From: Ophiothrix spiculata | Lineage: Eukaryota; Echinodermata; Ophiuroidea; Amphilepidida; Ophiotrichidae | Length of the DNA stretch: 32,795 nt | Direction: 5' to 3' (one strand) | Assembly: GCA_000969725.1 (NCBI GenBank) | Contig: JXSR01S046402.1 | Shown here: one piece after another, positions 30,501 to 32,553 of the stretch | Layout: each line of letters starts with the position of its first letter | Position numbering within the stretch: the first letter of the stretch is position 1 | Notes under the pieces: generated by a model | The model's input: only the letters and a program-made list of their open reading frames with translations | The model's database searches: none | What the model was told of the DNA's origin: nothing | Program-made: the position numbers and the translations under genes

Positions 30501-32321
30501 ACAGATGATCAACCGTAACCCAATTACCACGTCATGAATTGAACCAATGAAATGATGCTTGCCACTTCAGTATAACAAATGAGAAAAGTTCCACCTGTGT
30601 TAAGACTACAAACTGATATGTTATAAAACTTTTTATATCACTGTAAAGACCCACTAGTGTTTAAACACCACACAAACACTAGCAATATGTCTCCTCAATC
30701 TTAATCCTACCCACCAGTGTTTAAAACCCCAAAGAAACACTGAAAGTACCAATTTATACATGATTACTATTCTATCCGTCAATATTTAAACCCAAAGAAA
30801 TATTATTGCTATAATTACCCCTTCTTATACCTGACCTTAAGCCAACATGTCAGTGTTTAAAACCCAACAGAAACACTGAGTGTTATGTAACATTTATCAC
30901 ATATGAACCATTTCATTGAATTTGTCATGAATTATTTGTCTGATATACACAAACTTAACCATATTGCTGTTACAGTTTTCCATTTTTTTTTTCGTTTCTC
31001 AAAAATTTTACCACAATTTTTTGTTCTCTTTTTATGGTACAGACGTTGTCATCATTGTGTTCAATGTATATTTGAAACAATGTTGTATATCAAACATGTT
31101 TCTCGGTATTAAAAAAATGAAACATTTATCTTATCTTTAGTATAATGAATGTTTTCATTTGAATTTCCTTATTCTAAAAGCAACAGCATGCACTGACTAT
31201 ACTCTGTAAATCTTGAATTTTGCAACAAGCAGCCAATTAATGCACATAAGCCAATATGATCATACGGGGAAGTAAATTAGTCCATATTTCTCGAAACATA
31301 ACCACGTACCAAATCTTGATGAATATTCAAATGAACTTGTTTTCAATGTTTGTCCATATGGTAGCAACAAAATTAGCCAAAAATAATGCCAAAATCATGA
31401 ACGTTTTATGTACAAAGAATATTAATACCCAGTGATTTGGTCTTAATCCTAATCAATCATTACTAGTCTCTTACTCAATACAAAACCAACAGTTCCCAAT
31501 GTTGTAGAATAAAAGGGATATGCTATAGATCTCGTAACAGAGTCTGATTGCTTGATGCATACTTGAAGGTGAATAGAGTATAATAATGTTGAAATAACAC
31601 TTACCCTGCTATGACCTTACTCCTTCCCAGGTGATCTCAGGTCTCCTGCAGGCAGATCCTACAGTAGTGACCACGACTGAGAGTGCAGCACAACTCCTAG
31701 CTCATGAAGCCACTAGAGTGTTTCATGACAGGTTGGTGGATGACGGTGATAGGATTCGCTTCTTTGACTTCCTGGCTGATGATCTACACAACTATTTCAA
31801 GGTAAAATCATAATTCTGTTTACCTCGACTGAGAGTGCAGCACAGGTCCTTCAACTATTTCAAGATCAGTATTTCAAGATCTTCTGATTACCTCAAAAAT
31901 TTAACAGGTTGACTTCAAGTATTTGTTAGATAACAGATAACCAATGCTTTGATGTTGATAATTTGTTGGATGTTTTTTCTATATTTTTCCTCTTTTCATT
32001 TTTTGAAAACAGATAACCAATGCTTTGATGTTGATAATTTGTTGGATGTTTTTTCTATATTTTTCCTCGTTTCATTTTTTTATCAAAGATGAACATATTG
32101 ATATTATTACATAAAGATTGTTTTGTAGAAAATATTTCACCTCTTGTATCCAGGTCAAGTGGTCTTCACAAAAGCTTCATGCTGAGCCTATATTATTTGG
32201 AGATTTTCTGGACCTGAATGCACCCAGCGGAGACCGTACATACAGACTGATATCGGATTATGACAAGCTAGCCAACATTCTGGAAGACTATCTAATCAGA
32301 GTCAACTATGGTGGTGGCCAG
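453..32321 (+). CDS. DNAH14-like: Axonemal dynein heavy chain, internal part (20 exons, AAA1 to before AAA4)
   Basis: Dynein heavy chains are the ATP-driven motors of ciliary dynein arms; the C-terminal two thirds is a ring of six AAA+ modules. The 20 exons give a continuous 1193-residue segment with phases that match at every junction. Landmarks by segment residue: AAA1 Walker B CCFDEFNR (16-23), AAA2 Walker A GPTGGGKT (259-266), AAA2 Walker B-like LILDGPVD (432-439), SPATISRC (about 482-489), AAA3 Walker A GESGVGKS (812-819), AAA3 Walker B LVFVDDFN (936-943), and [10 protein letters not shown] of AAA3. Two insertions look specific to this lineage: a Ser/Thr-rich one (about 345-426) and a Lys/Glu-rich one (about 582-635). 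Family membership is certain. The paralogue is not: phrases such as [17 protein letters not shown] and [15 protein letters not shown] fit the DNAH6/DNAH14 group better than DNAH2, 5, 9 or 10, and DNAH14 is my best guess. Start, stop, promoter and polyadenylation site lie outside the window. Confidence 0.93.
649..1335. mobile_element. Foldback MITE, family A copy 1
   Basis: A long imperfect palindrome. The left arm starts near ttaaggctggggtagacctt and includes aataactctcaaaataattg, ttagaagcat and accctgagcatgatgatgat. The right arm carries the reverse complements in reverse order (atcaccaatatgttcagggt, cttctaaaaatg, gcaattactttgagag). The middle is rich in runs such as ttttttgcc and its complement. 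The right end is degraded compared with the left. There is no coding potential. It is a non-autonomous element spread by another transposase. Confidence 0.75.
1345..1411. repeat. Half copy of short TA-element (family D)
   Basis: The segment from caatgggccctgtactct to tccaataaattattgttt matches the right half of the complete copies at 24857-24986 and 30255-30382. The left half is missing. Confidence 0.55.
1896..2125. mobile_element. hAT-like MITE with ATTAAG target duplication
   Basis: Terminal inverted repeats begin CAGGGACTGAATTTT on the left and end AAAATCCAGTCCCTG on the right. ATTAAG directly flanks both ends (1890-1895 and 2126-2131). The interior repeats gatgagcagtagatgag-like words. 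At 230 bp it is far too short for a transposase. CAGGG-type ends suggest hAT, although only six identical bases of a possible 8-bp target duplication remain. Confidence 0.7.
2251..2450. mobile_element. Hairpin MITE (200 bp palindrome)
   Basis: Nearly the whole segment folds on itself. tccgccgttgatgggg... on the left pairs with ...cctcatcaacggcggga on the right, and tagaccatat pairs with atatggtcta at the tips. The loop is about 2345-2360. Mismatches are few, so the copy is fairly young. Confidence 0.75.
2597..2665 (+). CDS. Dynein heavy chain exon 2
   Basis: It completes Arg49 with one base, then encodes [20 protein letters not shown] and NP, ending two bases into Ser72 (ccaag|gttagt). FITMNP(S)YAGR is the conserved AAA1 block after Walker B, containing the sensor I region. 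Acceptor ctcttgcag is good; donor gttagt is acceptable. Confidence 0.94.
2666..3292 (+). other. Intron 2, no element recognised
   Basis: This 627-base intron has donor gttagt and acceptor tttttttccag. It is AT-rich. The only local structure noticed is a cluster of GTCGAC palindromes around 2930-2962. No coding or repeat family was recognised. Confidence 0.7.
3293..3479 (+). CDS. Dynein heavy chain exon 3
   Basis: Residues 72-134, phase 1 base in and phase 0 out. It reads [20 protein letters not shown], then [19 protein letters not shown] and later [12 protein letters not shown]. This is one of the most conserved stretches of all dynein heavy chains (GYAGRxELPxNLKxLFRP), covering AAA1 after sensor I. 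Serine replaces the usual glycine in SYAGR. Donor gtgagt is strong. Confidence 0.96.
3502..5716. mobile_element. Large TA-flanked foldback element (family B, long copy)
   Basis: Ends are TACACTCCCGCTCGAAAGTA at 3502 and its complement at 5697-5716, with TA at both edges as in Tc1/mariner-type insertions. Arms of roughly 450 bp (about 3840-4310 and 5085-5545) are inverted copies of each other. At least nine copies of an AAnATGGCnGCC-like word in both orientations stud the element. There is no transposase reading frame. A short deletion derivative with the same ends lies at 26364-26882. Confidence 0.85.
6259..6528. mobile_element. TA-flanked MITE (family C, copy 1)
   Basis: Left end TACAATCAGGGAAGAAAGTT, right end ...ACTTTTTTCCCTAATTGTA. 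These are inverted copies of each other and match the ends of the copy at 14738-14982. A gagtggg/ccccttcc inner segment is also shared. No coding capacity. Confidence 0.7.
6640..8200. repeat. Repeat E copy 1 (GATACCCTATCTGAGAC units), split by an insertion
   Basis: The outer parts (about 6640-6906 and 7950-8200) carry spaced copies of gataccctatctgagac-like words at about 6759, 6816, 8033, 8067 and 8107, ending with gtctcacctttttggtaa. The same order of words occurs without interruption at about 23900-24200. The GC-rich flank near 6655-6670 (ccgaggggggtggg) resembles the C-run that ends the other copy. Confidence 0.65.
6907..7949. mobile_element. Nested transposon with ~90 bp inverted ends
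   Basis: The element interrupts repeat E. It is bounded by CTAAGA on both sides (6901-6906 and 7950-7955). The left end cagtgttcacagtg pairs with the right end cactatgaacacg. Further in, both arms carry cccgggt-type words (tcccgggtcccgtg on the left, gggtcccgggtta on the right). The uninterrupted counterpart at about 23942-23965 shows the pre-insertion arrangement. About 1043 bp, no recognisable protein: a non-autonomous DNA transposon, possibly hAT-like. Confidence 0.7.
8688..8767 (+). CDS. Dynein heavy chain exon 4
   Basis: Residues 135-160 plus two bases of Gln161. It reads [20 protein letters not shown] then KRQEQQ. [18 protein letters not shown] is diagnostic for dynein heavy chain AAA1 C-terminal helices. 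Acceptor tcctttag; donor gtaagt, chosen because it overlaps the Gln codon (ca|gtaagt) and keeps phase with exon 5. The Gln/Arg-rich tail is at a junction where family members vary. Confidence 0.93.
8850..9368. mobile_element. Composite repeat F copy 1 ending in a palindromic hairpin
   Basis: Starts near ttcaacaactcactgtatct and ends gaatacct. The last part (9189-9368) is a long hairpin whose arms begin aggtattcaaacacgccac and end with its complement gtggcgtgtttgaatacct, with ttgttgattcgcgatgaac inside. A second copy lies at 13483-13930. Copy 1 has roughly 90 extra bases in the middle. It has no coding frame and sits in intron 4. Confidence 0.7.
9497..9807. mobile_element. hAT-type MITE with 'ccttgaaagt' tandem words
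   Basis: Ends CAGGGTTAGTAC on the left and GTACTAACTCTG on the right are near-perfect inverted repeats. The interior is dominated by repeats of ccttgaaagtccttgaa on the left and aaaagtccttgaatt on the right. The 8-base flanks tgtttaaa and tgttacac agree at five positions, a decayed 8-bp hAT target duplication. It ends only about 52 bases before exon 5. Confidence 0.7.
9860..10037 (+). CDS. Dynein heavy chain exon 5 (end of AAA1)
   Basis: One base completes Gln161, then 59 codons (162-220): [20 protein letters not shown], then [20 protein letters not shown] and ending DYGILE. The pattern RALxDxNLPKF..D..LF..I..DLFPG is standard for this region. The acceptor (ccacacag) has a poor pyrimidine tract; it was chosen because it alone keeps phase with exon 4. 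Donor gtaatt is weak to moderate. Confidence 0.9.
10038..10435 (+). other. Intron 5, no element recognised
   Basis: A 398-base intron between donor gtaatt and acceptor ttcacag. It is AT-rich and I see no repeat, hairpin or coding sequence in it. Confidence 0.75.
10436..10660 (+). CDS. Dynein heavy chain exon 6 (AAA2 Walker A)
   Basis: Residues 221-295, phase 0 both ends. It runs from [20 protein letters not shown] to [27 protein letters not shown] (259-266) is the AAA2 nucleotide-binding P-loop; AAA2 binds ATP structurally and is not thought to cycle. After it comes [12 protein letters not shown] and a charged loop [12 protein letters not shown]. Acceptor ctttcacag, donor gtaagt. Confidence 0.95.
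11254..11744. mobile_element. MITE with TAGACCTTTTCAAAA inverted ends
   Basis: Left end tagaccttttcaaaacacga with atctccgaa further in; right end ttcggagatttccg... then tttttgaaaaggtcta. TA is at both outer edges, suggesting a TA target. The middle contains repeated gtcactttt/aaaagtgact words in opposite orientations (about 11328 and 11425). No reading frame of note. Confidence 0.7.
12010..12420 (-). mobile_element. 3' end of a non-LTR retrotransposon (LINE), antisense
   Basis: On the minus strand, 12347 down to 12255 encodes [20 protein letters not shown] then [10 protein letters not shown] and a stop. WNSLP..L......FR..LK..L is the usual C-terminal tail of LINE ORF2 proteins. Downstream on that strand is an AT-rich 3' UTR with a GC-rich patch, ending near 12015 (complement of aaggttctttattccc). 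Reading frame upstream of the Trp is broken by a stop within eight codons, so it is a dead 5'-truncated copy. It ends about 20-30 bases from the exon 7 acceptor. Confidence 0.75.
12441..12683 (+). CDS. Dynein heavy chain exon 7 (AAA2, start of Ser/Thr-rich insertion)
   Basis: Residues 296-376, phase 0 at both ends. It reads [20 protein letters not shown], then [23 protein letters not shown].(V/I).MGELYGE is a dynein AAA2 signature. From about residue 345 it departs from the family with [20 protein letters not shown] and a Ser/Gly-rich tail. Acceptor ttacttag was preferred over a closer aaag because it restores the conserved [10 protein letters not shown]. Donor is ggg|gtatgt. The last 90 bases of the exon plus its donor are repeated downstream (see 12597-13350). 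Confidence 0.92.
12597..13350 (+). repeat. Tandem array of exon 7 3' ends (about 6 units)
   Basis: Unit 0 is the exon itself. Further units begin at about 12732, 12858, 12985, 13139 and 13271 at the words cacatggga or ctcatggga. Each repeats gagctgatgatcct, ccaagatctagcactg, atgagtgg and ctatctaaaggaagg. Several retain a donor-like ggtatgtc followed by a G-rich intron piece, so the unit spans exon plus intron (126-154 bp). The unit near 13050-13100 has an inverted tctgttac/gtaacaga insertion. A G-run at about 13241-13257 ends one unit. Stops between units make straight read-through unlikely. Confidence 0.85.
13483..13930. mobile_element. Composite repeat F copy 2
   Basis: Matches 8850-9368 in order: ttcaacaactcactgtatct, tcgtgatgaatccacagttg, cacttatagt, aaagcctggtgcttggga, then the hairpin (13750-13930) with aggtattcaaaaacgccaca at its left tip and the complement of the same word at its right tip. 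Arm differences between the two copies show both have aged. Non-coding. Confidence 0.7.
14149..14505 (+). CDS. Dynein heavy chain exon 8 (rest of insertion, AAA2 Walker B)
   Basis: Residues 377-495, phase 0 both ends. The first 50 residues continue the low-complexity insertion ([20 protein letters not shown] and onward). Then [20 protein letters not shown] and [18 protein letters not shown] restore the family pattern (DGPVDxxWIENMNTVLDDNK), with the usual dynein AAA2 loss of the catalytic Walker B Glu (LDG). It ends [16 protein letters not shown], the arginine-finger region. Acceptor taaccag, donor gtaagt. The last 90 bases and donor are tandemly repeated downstream. Confidence 0.95.
14416..15176 (+). 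repeat. Tandem array of exon 8 3' ends (95-bp period)
   Basis: The exon segment from ttgacgatggggatgagg to the donor is followed by copies starting at 14511 and 14606, exactly 95 bases apart, each ending tatctg with gtaagt or a decayed form. A third extra copy (from 14698) is split by a MITE and resumes at 14983-15020. A fourth (about 15021-15120) and a fifth (15121-15176) are progressively degraded. Because 95 is not a multiple of three and gtaagttga brings an immediate stop, use of any later donor would truncate the protein. Confidence 0.9.
14738..14982. mobile_element. TA-flanked MITE (family C, copy 2) inside an exon copy
   Basis: Left end TACAATCAAGGAAAAAGTGT, right end ACTTTTTTCCTTGATTGTA. 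It divides the third extra copy of the exon 8 tail: cgcaagc lies before it and gctctgctactatcag after it. The intact copies read aggctagccctgctactatc, so removing the element leaves a single TA at the junction. This fits a TA target duplication. Confidence 0.8.
15177..15773 (+). other. End of intron 8, no element named
   Basis: It includes a GC-richer block (about 15300-15480, several cgcg/acgc words) inside AT-rich sequence, probably an old insertion, but I could not define its ends. The acceptor at tttttcaatacag leads into exon 9. Confidence 0.6.
15774..15836 (+). CDS. Dynein heavy chain exon 9
   Basis: A 21-codon exon (residues 496-516), [20 protein letters not shown] followed by D, in phase 0 throughout. 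It follows SRCAMVYL directly, as in all dynein heavy chains where MVY(x)xPxxLGWxP..xSW is the exit from the AAA2 large subdomain. The DPVDLGW wording is one reason for favouring a DNAH14-type paralogue. Donor gtaagt. Confidence 0.92.
15837..16492 (+). other. Intron 9
   Basis: The middle (about 15960-16211) is an antisense retrotransposon tail, annotated separately. The rest is AT-rich with no recognised feature. Acceptor tctcgctcttag. Confidence 0.7.
15960..16211 (-). mobile_element. Probable LINE 3' end (CR1/L2-like tail), antisense
   Basis: The + strand has atttcatttcatttcattta, which on the minus strand is an AAATGAAATGAAAT-type simple tail as found at the 3' end of CR1/L2-like LINEs. Next to it is a 3' UTR-like stretch with a GC-richer patch (ggcatgagagacatggatgc, then cgtgtggaaggaggcacc on the + strand). 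No ORF2 remnant could be read, so the assignment rests on the tail. Confidence 0.5.
16493..16685 (+). CDS. Dynein heavy chain exon 10 (AAA2-AAA3 linker)
   Basis: Residues 517-580 plus one base of Asp581. It reads [20 protein letters not shown], then [20 protein letters not shown] and [18 protein letters not shown]. This helical part of AAA2 is poorly conserved between paralogues, but its length and the pattern LxxLFDxxVxxxLxFVR fit. The donor is cctg|gtaggt. Confidence 0.88.
16686..17475 (+). other. Intron 10
   Basis: A 790-base intron. Positions 17010-17351 are an element with C/G-run ends, listed separately. 16686-17009 shows nothing recognisable. Acceptor tcatgtatacag is weak in pyrimidines but gives the only phase-compatible join to exon 11. 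Confidence 0.65.
17010..17351. mobile_element. MITE-like element with C-run/G-run inverted ends
   Basis: Left end gtattctgcccccccccc then catggaaagc; right end ccttccatgtgggggtggga then gtgcagaatacg. These are inverted copies. Inside, words like ccaattccaat and gaattccagctgtca recur. No coding frame beyond chance. Confidence 0.6.
17476..17641 (+). CDS. Dynein heavy chain exon 11 (Lys/Glu-rich insertion)
   Basis: Two bases complete Asp581, then 54 codons and two bases of Ala636. It starts [20 protein letters not shown] and continues into a highly charged run of Lys, Glu and Arg ([20 protein letters not shown] and on), probably one exposed helix. Most dynein heavy chains have no such segment between AAA2 and AAA3, so I regard it as a lineage insertion carried on its own exon. 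Phases with exons 10 and 12 fit, which supports it as coding. Donor gtaagt. Confidence 0.82.
17642..19362 (+). other. Intron 11, AT-rich
   Basis: The segment 18100-18715 resembles the AT-rich 3' region of a retrotransposon in + orientation (see separate entry). About 19020-19230 has repeated gcaccacttt words (near 19038, 19204 and 19223). I see no other genes; the long open frame at 18019-18714 is judged non-coding. Confidence 0.65.
18100..18715 (+). repeat. Possible LINE 3' UTR, sense orientation
   Basis: T-rich sequence with a short GC-richer island (about 18370-18420: gtagcctcaatcagtggacc then agggccctctcatttt) and a terminal gacaataaaattgaatgac containing AATAAA. This layout resembles LINE 3' ends in marine invertebrates, but no ORF2 remnant is visible and the identification is tentative. 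Confidence 0.35.
19363..19610 (+). CDS. Dynein heavy chain exon 12
   Basis: One base completes Ala636, then 82 codons (637-718) and one base of Gly719. It reads [20 protein letters not shown], then [20 protein letters not shown], and ends [12 protein letters not shown]. The (L)FVFCxVWSxGGNL block precedes AAA3 in axonemal dyneins. An acidic Asp/Gly loop (ADDSDDDGG) follows. The acceptor at 19361-19362 (ctctacatag) was chosen over a nearby cccag because only it fits the phase of exon 11 and retains the conserved upstream helix. Confidence 0.93.
19655..19745. repeat. SINE-like repeat fragment (tentative)
   Basis: The words ggtgatttatagtgcatt and ggcctcagcacactttacag resemble a common invertebrate interspersed repeat (tttatagcgc...cacagcgctttaca). 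Ends are not definable. Confidence 0.25.
20046..20458. mobile_element. hAT-like MITE with TTGAGC target duplication
   Basis: Ends CATACCTGTCAA and TTGACAGGTATG are perfect inverted repeats; TTGAGC flanks both sides (20040-20045 and 20459-20464). Inside lie repeated tctcccg words (gtctccctatt, ccgatctcccgatcggg, atatctcccg and gtctcccgcttc). There is no coding capacity. Confidence 0.75.
20502..20596 (-). pseudogene. tRNA-derived sequence (pseudo-tRNA or SINE head)
   Basis: On the minus strand it reads gttctccctagctcagttgg, with a box A-like TAGCTCAGTTGGTTAG (complement of 20573-20588) and a box B-like GGTTCAAGTCC (complement of 20514-20524), which are internal RNA polymerase III promoter motifs. 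A CTGTTAA anticodon-loop-like stretch sits between them. The acceptor stem pairs only partly and the box spacing is too long for a plain tRNA, so I read it as a decayed tRNA or the head of a SINE. Confidence 0.5.
20894..21379. mobile_element. Foldback MITE, family A copy 2
   Basis: Left end ttaaggctggggtagacctt, right end gaaggtctatcccacatt. Inner words match copy 1 in order: ctcaaattaattgaataaac, tagaagtgga, attggtgatatcggtttttg, then the complements up to gcaattagtttgag. The terminal repeats are better kept than in copy 1. Confidence 0.8.
21523..21801 (+). CDS. Dynein heavy chain exon 13 (entry to AAA3)
   Basis: Two bases complete Gly719, then 92 codons (720-811) and one base of Gly812. 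It reads [20 protein letters not shown], then [20 protein letters not shown], and [20 protein letters not shown]. (V)PTxDTVRYxFL is a conserved pre-AAA3 signature. The exon ends HHVLLTG, so the intron cuts the first Gly codon of the AAA3 P-loop. Acceptor catttgcag, donor gtaagt. Confidence 0.95.
21802..22261 (+). other. First part of intron 13, little recognised
   Basis: AT-rich with a duplicated word: gtgtgtagtgtctttgagca near 22162 resembles gtgtgtagtgtccttgatca near 21415 on the far side of exon 13. Otherwise I see nothing. A gtcgtcgtctacgtcgtc run (about 22250) marks the approach to the repeat at 22262. Confidence 0.5.
22262..22720. repeat. Interspersed repeat with perfect 60-bp palindrome and AGGTCA pairs
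   Basis: Repeated ccaaacttggttcttaggtg and gcatgggaacccgcatttgt segments occur in direct and inverted order. Positions 22333-22392 and 22401-22460 are perfect inverted copies around an 8-base loop. Further on, aggtcaaaggtca occurs at 22530-22542 and 22683-22695, each near a ccaaacttggtt word, as if two or more degenerate units of one family. It lies upstream of exon 14. Confidence 0.75.
22776..22961 (+). CDS. Dynein heavy chain exon 14 (AAA3 Walker A)
   Basis: Two bases complete Gly812, then 61 codons (813-873) and one base of Gly874. It starts [20 protein letters not shown], giving GESGVGKS as the AAA3 P-loop (812-819), which binds and hydrolyses ATP to gate the motor. The downstream segment [20 protein letters not shown] is less typical, and the exon ends with an acidic GDDDEG. 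Acceptor ttctttcacag, donor gtaggt. Confidence 0.95.
22962..24528 (+). other. Intron 14
   Basis: It holds a 25-bp tandem duplication (gcatattagatttaaatat at about 23065 and 23090) and repeat E copy 2 (about 23900-24200). The segment 23110-23895 shows no element I can name apart from short runs such as the G-run near 23529. Confidence 0.65.
23900..24200. repeat. Repeat E copy 2 (uninterrupted)
   Basis: From acaagaaatcataggtaaaa to gtctcacctttttggtaaat and a C-run (about 24192-24202), matching the outer parts of 6640-8200. The junction ttaagaagtgttt at about 23950 corresponds to the insertion site of the nested transposon in copy 1. Confidence 0.7.
24529..24710 (+). CDS. Dynein heavy chain exon 15
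   Basis: Two bases complete Gly874, then 60 codons (875-934). It reads [20 protein letters not shown], then [20 protein letters not shown] and [20 protein letters not shown]. (I)x(F)SAQTTxxxxQxxIExKLxKR..xxxGPxxGKK is the universal AAA3 segment leading to Walker B. The first 25 residues are unusual. Acceptor ttgtcttctag; donor gtaaac is weaker than average. Confidence 0.95.
24857..24986. mobile_element. Short TA-element (family D), complete copy
   Basis: Left end tataggccaagcaaaagttt then attggaca; right end gtccaataaattactgtttg then gcctata. Ends are inverted copies; the centre has gtggggccctgcactcttga. The family is present three times in the window. Confidence 0.7.
25244..25372 (+). CDS. 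Dynein heavy chain exon 16 (AAA3 Walker B)
   Basis: Residues 935-977, phase 0 both ends. It reads [20 protein letters not shown], then [20 protein letters not shown] and SWK. LVFVDDxNxP is the AAA3 Walker B with Asp940 and Asp941; YGAQPPxELLRQ...GxxYD is a family hallmark. Acceptor tcctatacag, donor gtaggt. Confidence 0.97.
25373..26228 (+). other. Intron 16
   Basis: It contains a hairpin element (about 25648-25820). Positions 25985-26085 form a GC-richer patch (gcgccgtgcattgtgaag, gattggccaggtgacacgc) whose wording resembles the tail of the window (about 32690-32760). Both may belong to the same family of non-autonomous element. Confidence 0.55.
25648..25820. mobile_element. Hairpin MITE
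   Basis: gaaatgagacaaaatcaatg then cac on the left pairs with gtgcattgattttgtctcat on the right, extended outward by aatggatatgcattt against gaatgcaaattt. The loop region holds cgcgcgg. About 170 bp, non-coding. Confidence 0.65.
26229..26317 (+). CDS. Dynein heavy chain exon 17 (AAA3 sensor I)
   Basis: Residues 978-1006 plus two bases of Ser1007. It reads [20 protein letters not shown] then VSPRVLKYF. The block AACAPxGGGRNPV(S/T)PR is specific to dynein AAA3 and carries sensor I. Acceptor tatttccag, donor gtaggc. Confidence 0.97.
26364..26882. mobile_element. Family B element, short deletion derivative
   Basis: Ends TACACTCCCGCTCTAAAGTA and its complement ATACTTTTGAGCGGCAGTGTA, with TA at both edges. 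The next ~180 bases at each end match the long copy at 3502-5716 but in the opposite orientation (attcatactagtatagg here, the complement near 5610 there). The whole centre with the ATGGCnGCC words is missing. Confidence 0.85.
27336..28383. mobile_element. Foldback DNA transposon remnant with ~250-bp inverted arms
   Basis: The left arm starts aagtgtgtcccagaatgaag and the right arm ends cttcattctgggacacactg. The arms pair over about 250 bases (27336-27590 and 28130-28383), with shared words such as gacaatcatgc, ccatgcattggttttctaga and ggacacttttcccagttt. The ~540-base centre holds an AT-rich region and a basic reading frame (around 28008-28140, [14 protein letters not shown]) that may be a transposase remnant. 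I could not assign a superfamily. Confidence 0.75.
28637..28856 (+). CDS. Dynein heavy chain exon 18 (AAA3 C-terminal part)
   Basis: One base completes Ser1007, then 73 codons (1008-1080): [20 protein letters not shown], then [20 protein letters not shown] and [19 protein letters not shown]. [18 protein letters not shown] is one of the best markers of the family. Acceptor ttttccag; donor gtaaaa is weak. A diverged copy of the last 19 codons lies at 29489-29545. Confidence 0.97.
29489..29545 (+). pseudogene. Diverged copy of the exon 18 3' end
   Basis: Nineteen codons read [19 protein letters not shown] and stop exactly at ccaag|gtgaga, a good donor. The exon proper ends [18 protein letters not shown] at a donor too. 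The nearest upstream acceptor (attcag at 29481-29486) would start the copy in a phase that does not match the end of exon 17, so it is not a simple alternative exon. I read it as an ageing partial duplication. Confidence 0.75.
29764..29820 (-). mobile_element. LINE 3' tail, antisense
   Basis: caaatcaaatcaaatcaatt then ttattcac on the + strand is the complement of a tail of repeated ATTTG units preceded by AATAAAATTG, as at the 3' ends of some LINEs. The body is absent or unrecognisable. Confidence 0.45.
29860..30197. mobile_element. MITE with AGGCTTGGCGTCCAAAGACA ends
   Basis: The left end aggcttggcgtccaaagaca and right end tgtctttggacaccaagcct are inverted repeats of about 21 bp. Inside, words like gacattcg, cgaatgtc and gaatgtcactcg recur in both orientations. 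Non-coding. Confidence 0.75.
30255..30382. mobile_element. Short TA-element (family D), second complete copy
   Basis: tatagactaaacaataattt then attggaca on the left, tccaataattttttgttttg then cctata on the right, with gcagggcccattg in the centre, matching 24857-24986. Confidence 0.7.
30653..30879. repeat. Series of four spaced small hairpins
   Basis: Units at about 30653-30683, 30714-30743, 30779-30808 and 30851-30879 each have a stem of 7-9 bp: (c)agtgttt..., a loop of aaac/aaaaccc with caaag, and ...aaacact(g). Spacing is 61, 65 and 72 bases. Unit 3 has aatattt and aaatatt instead, with both sides changed so that pairing is kept. Confidence 0.8.
31631..31801 (+). CDS. Dynein heavy chain exon 19
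   Basis: Residues 1081-1137, phase 0 both ends. [20 protein letters not shown] follows LRDLSK directly, as in the family (LSKV.QG.L). It continues [20 protein letters not shown] and [26 protein letters not shown] is a conserved segment between AAA3 and AAA4. Acceptor ccttcccag, donor gtaaaa. Pieces of the exon recur at 31826-31864. Confidence 0.97.
31826..31864 (+). pseudogene. Internally deleted copy of exon 19 pieces
   Basis: cgactgagagtgcagcaca (19 bases) is identical to exon positions 31674-31692. After 7 bases caactatttcaag matches the last 13 bases of the exon (31789-31801). Order is kept, the ~95 bases between are missing. atttcaagat recurs once more just after. It lies within 25 bases of the true donor. 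Confidence 0.75.
31935..32081. repeat. 76-bp direct tandem duplication
   Basis: agataaccaatgctttgatg starts at 31935 and again at 32011. The two copies agree almost base for base (one difference near ttcctctttt/ttcctcgttt), so the duplication is recent. It lies in intron 19 before the acceptor of exon 20. Confidence 0.9.
32154..32321 (+). CDS. Dynein heavy chain exon 20 (last in window)
   Basis: Residues 1138-1193, phase 0 both ends. It reads [20 protein letters not shown], then [20 protein letters not shown] and [16 protein letters not shown]. (P)I(L)FGDF and Y..(I)..DY.KL...LEDYL are family patterns just upstream of AAA4, whose P-loop should be in the next exon beyond the window. Acceptor cttgtatccag, donor gtaagg. 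Confidence 0.95.
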
Positions 32322-32384
32322 GTAAGGGACTTTCTTTTGTTGCGGTTGCAGGATTTGCAAGGTGGTTAAATTGCTCGTTATTTA

Positions 32385-32553
32385 GAGAATAAAAGATAAG
32401 ATTTATTGTTTTGCCTGTCATCTATCGTCTCATAATGGATGGTAGTACATTATTTTGAGTACGGGGGCACCCATTACGAAAAAATAATGTATGCCCATCC
32501 ATTATGAGACGATAGATGACAGGCAAAACAATAAATCACCATCTTTTATTCTC
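32385..32553. mobile_element. Hairpin MITE with perfect 42-bp inner arms
   Basis: 32401-32442 and 32495-32536 are perfect inverted copies (atttattgttttgcctgtca and onward); the outer tips gagaataaaagat and atcttttattctc also pair. The word gcctgtcatctatcgtctca occurs a third time at 32763-32782 at the window edge, next to a GC-rich block (about 32685-32760). The true element may therefore be larger and continue beyond the window. Confidence 0.75.

Larger units (their letters stand above)
28857..31630 (+). other. Intron 18
   Basis: Contains an exon copy remnant (29489-29545), a LINE tail (29764-29820), a MITE (29860-30197), a short TA-element (30255-30382) and a four-hairpin series (30653-30879). 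28857-29400 and 30880-31630 are AT-rich and show nothing else. Confidence 0.8.

Noticed and set aside
30653-30879. Regular short repeats with spacers resembling a CRISPR array.
   Set aside because: Only four units, imperfect, and inside an intron of an animal gene; no cas-like genes are possible in this context.
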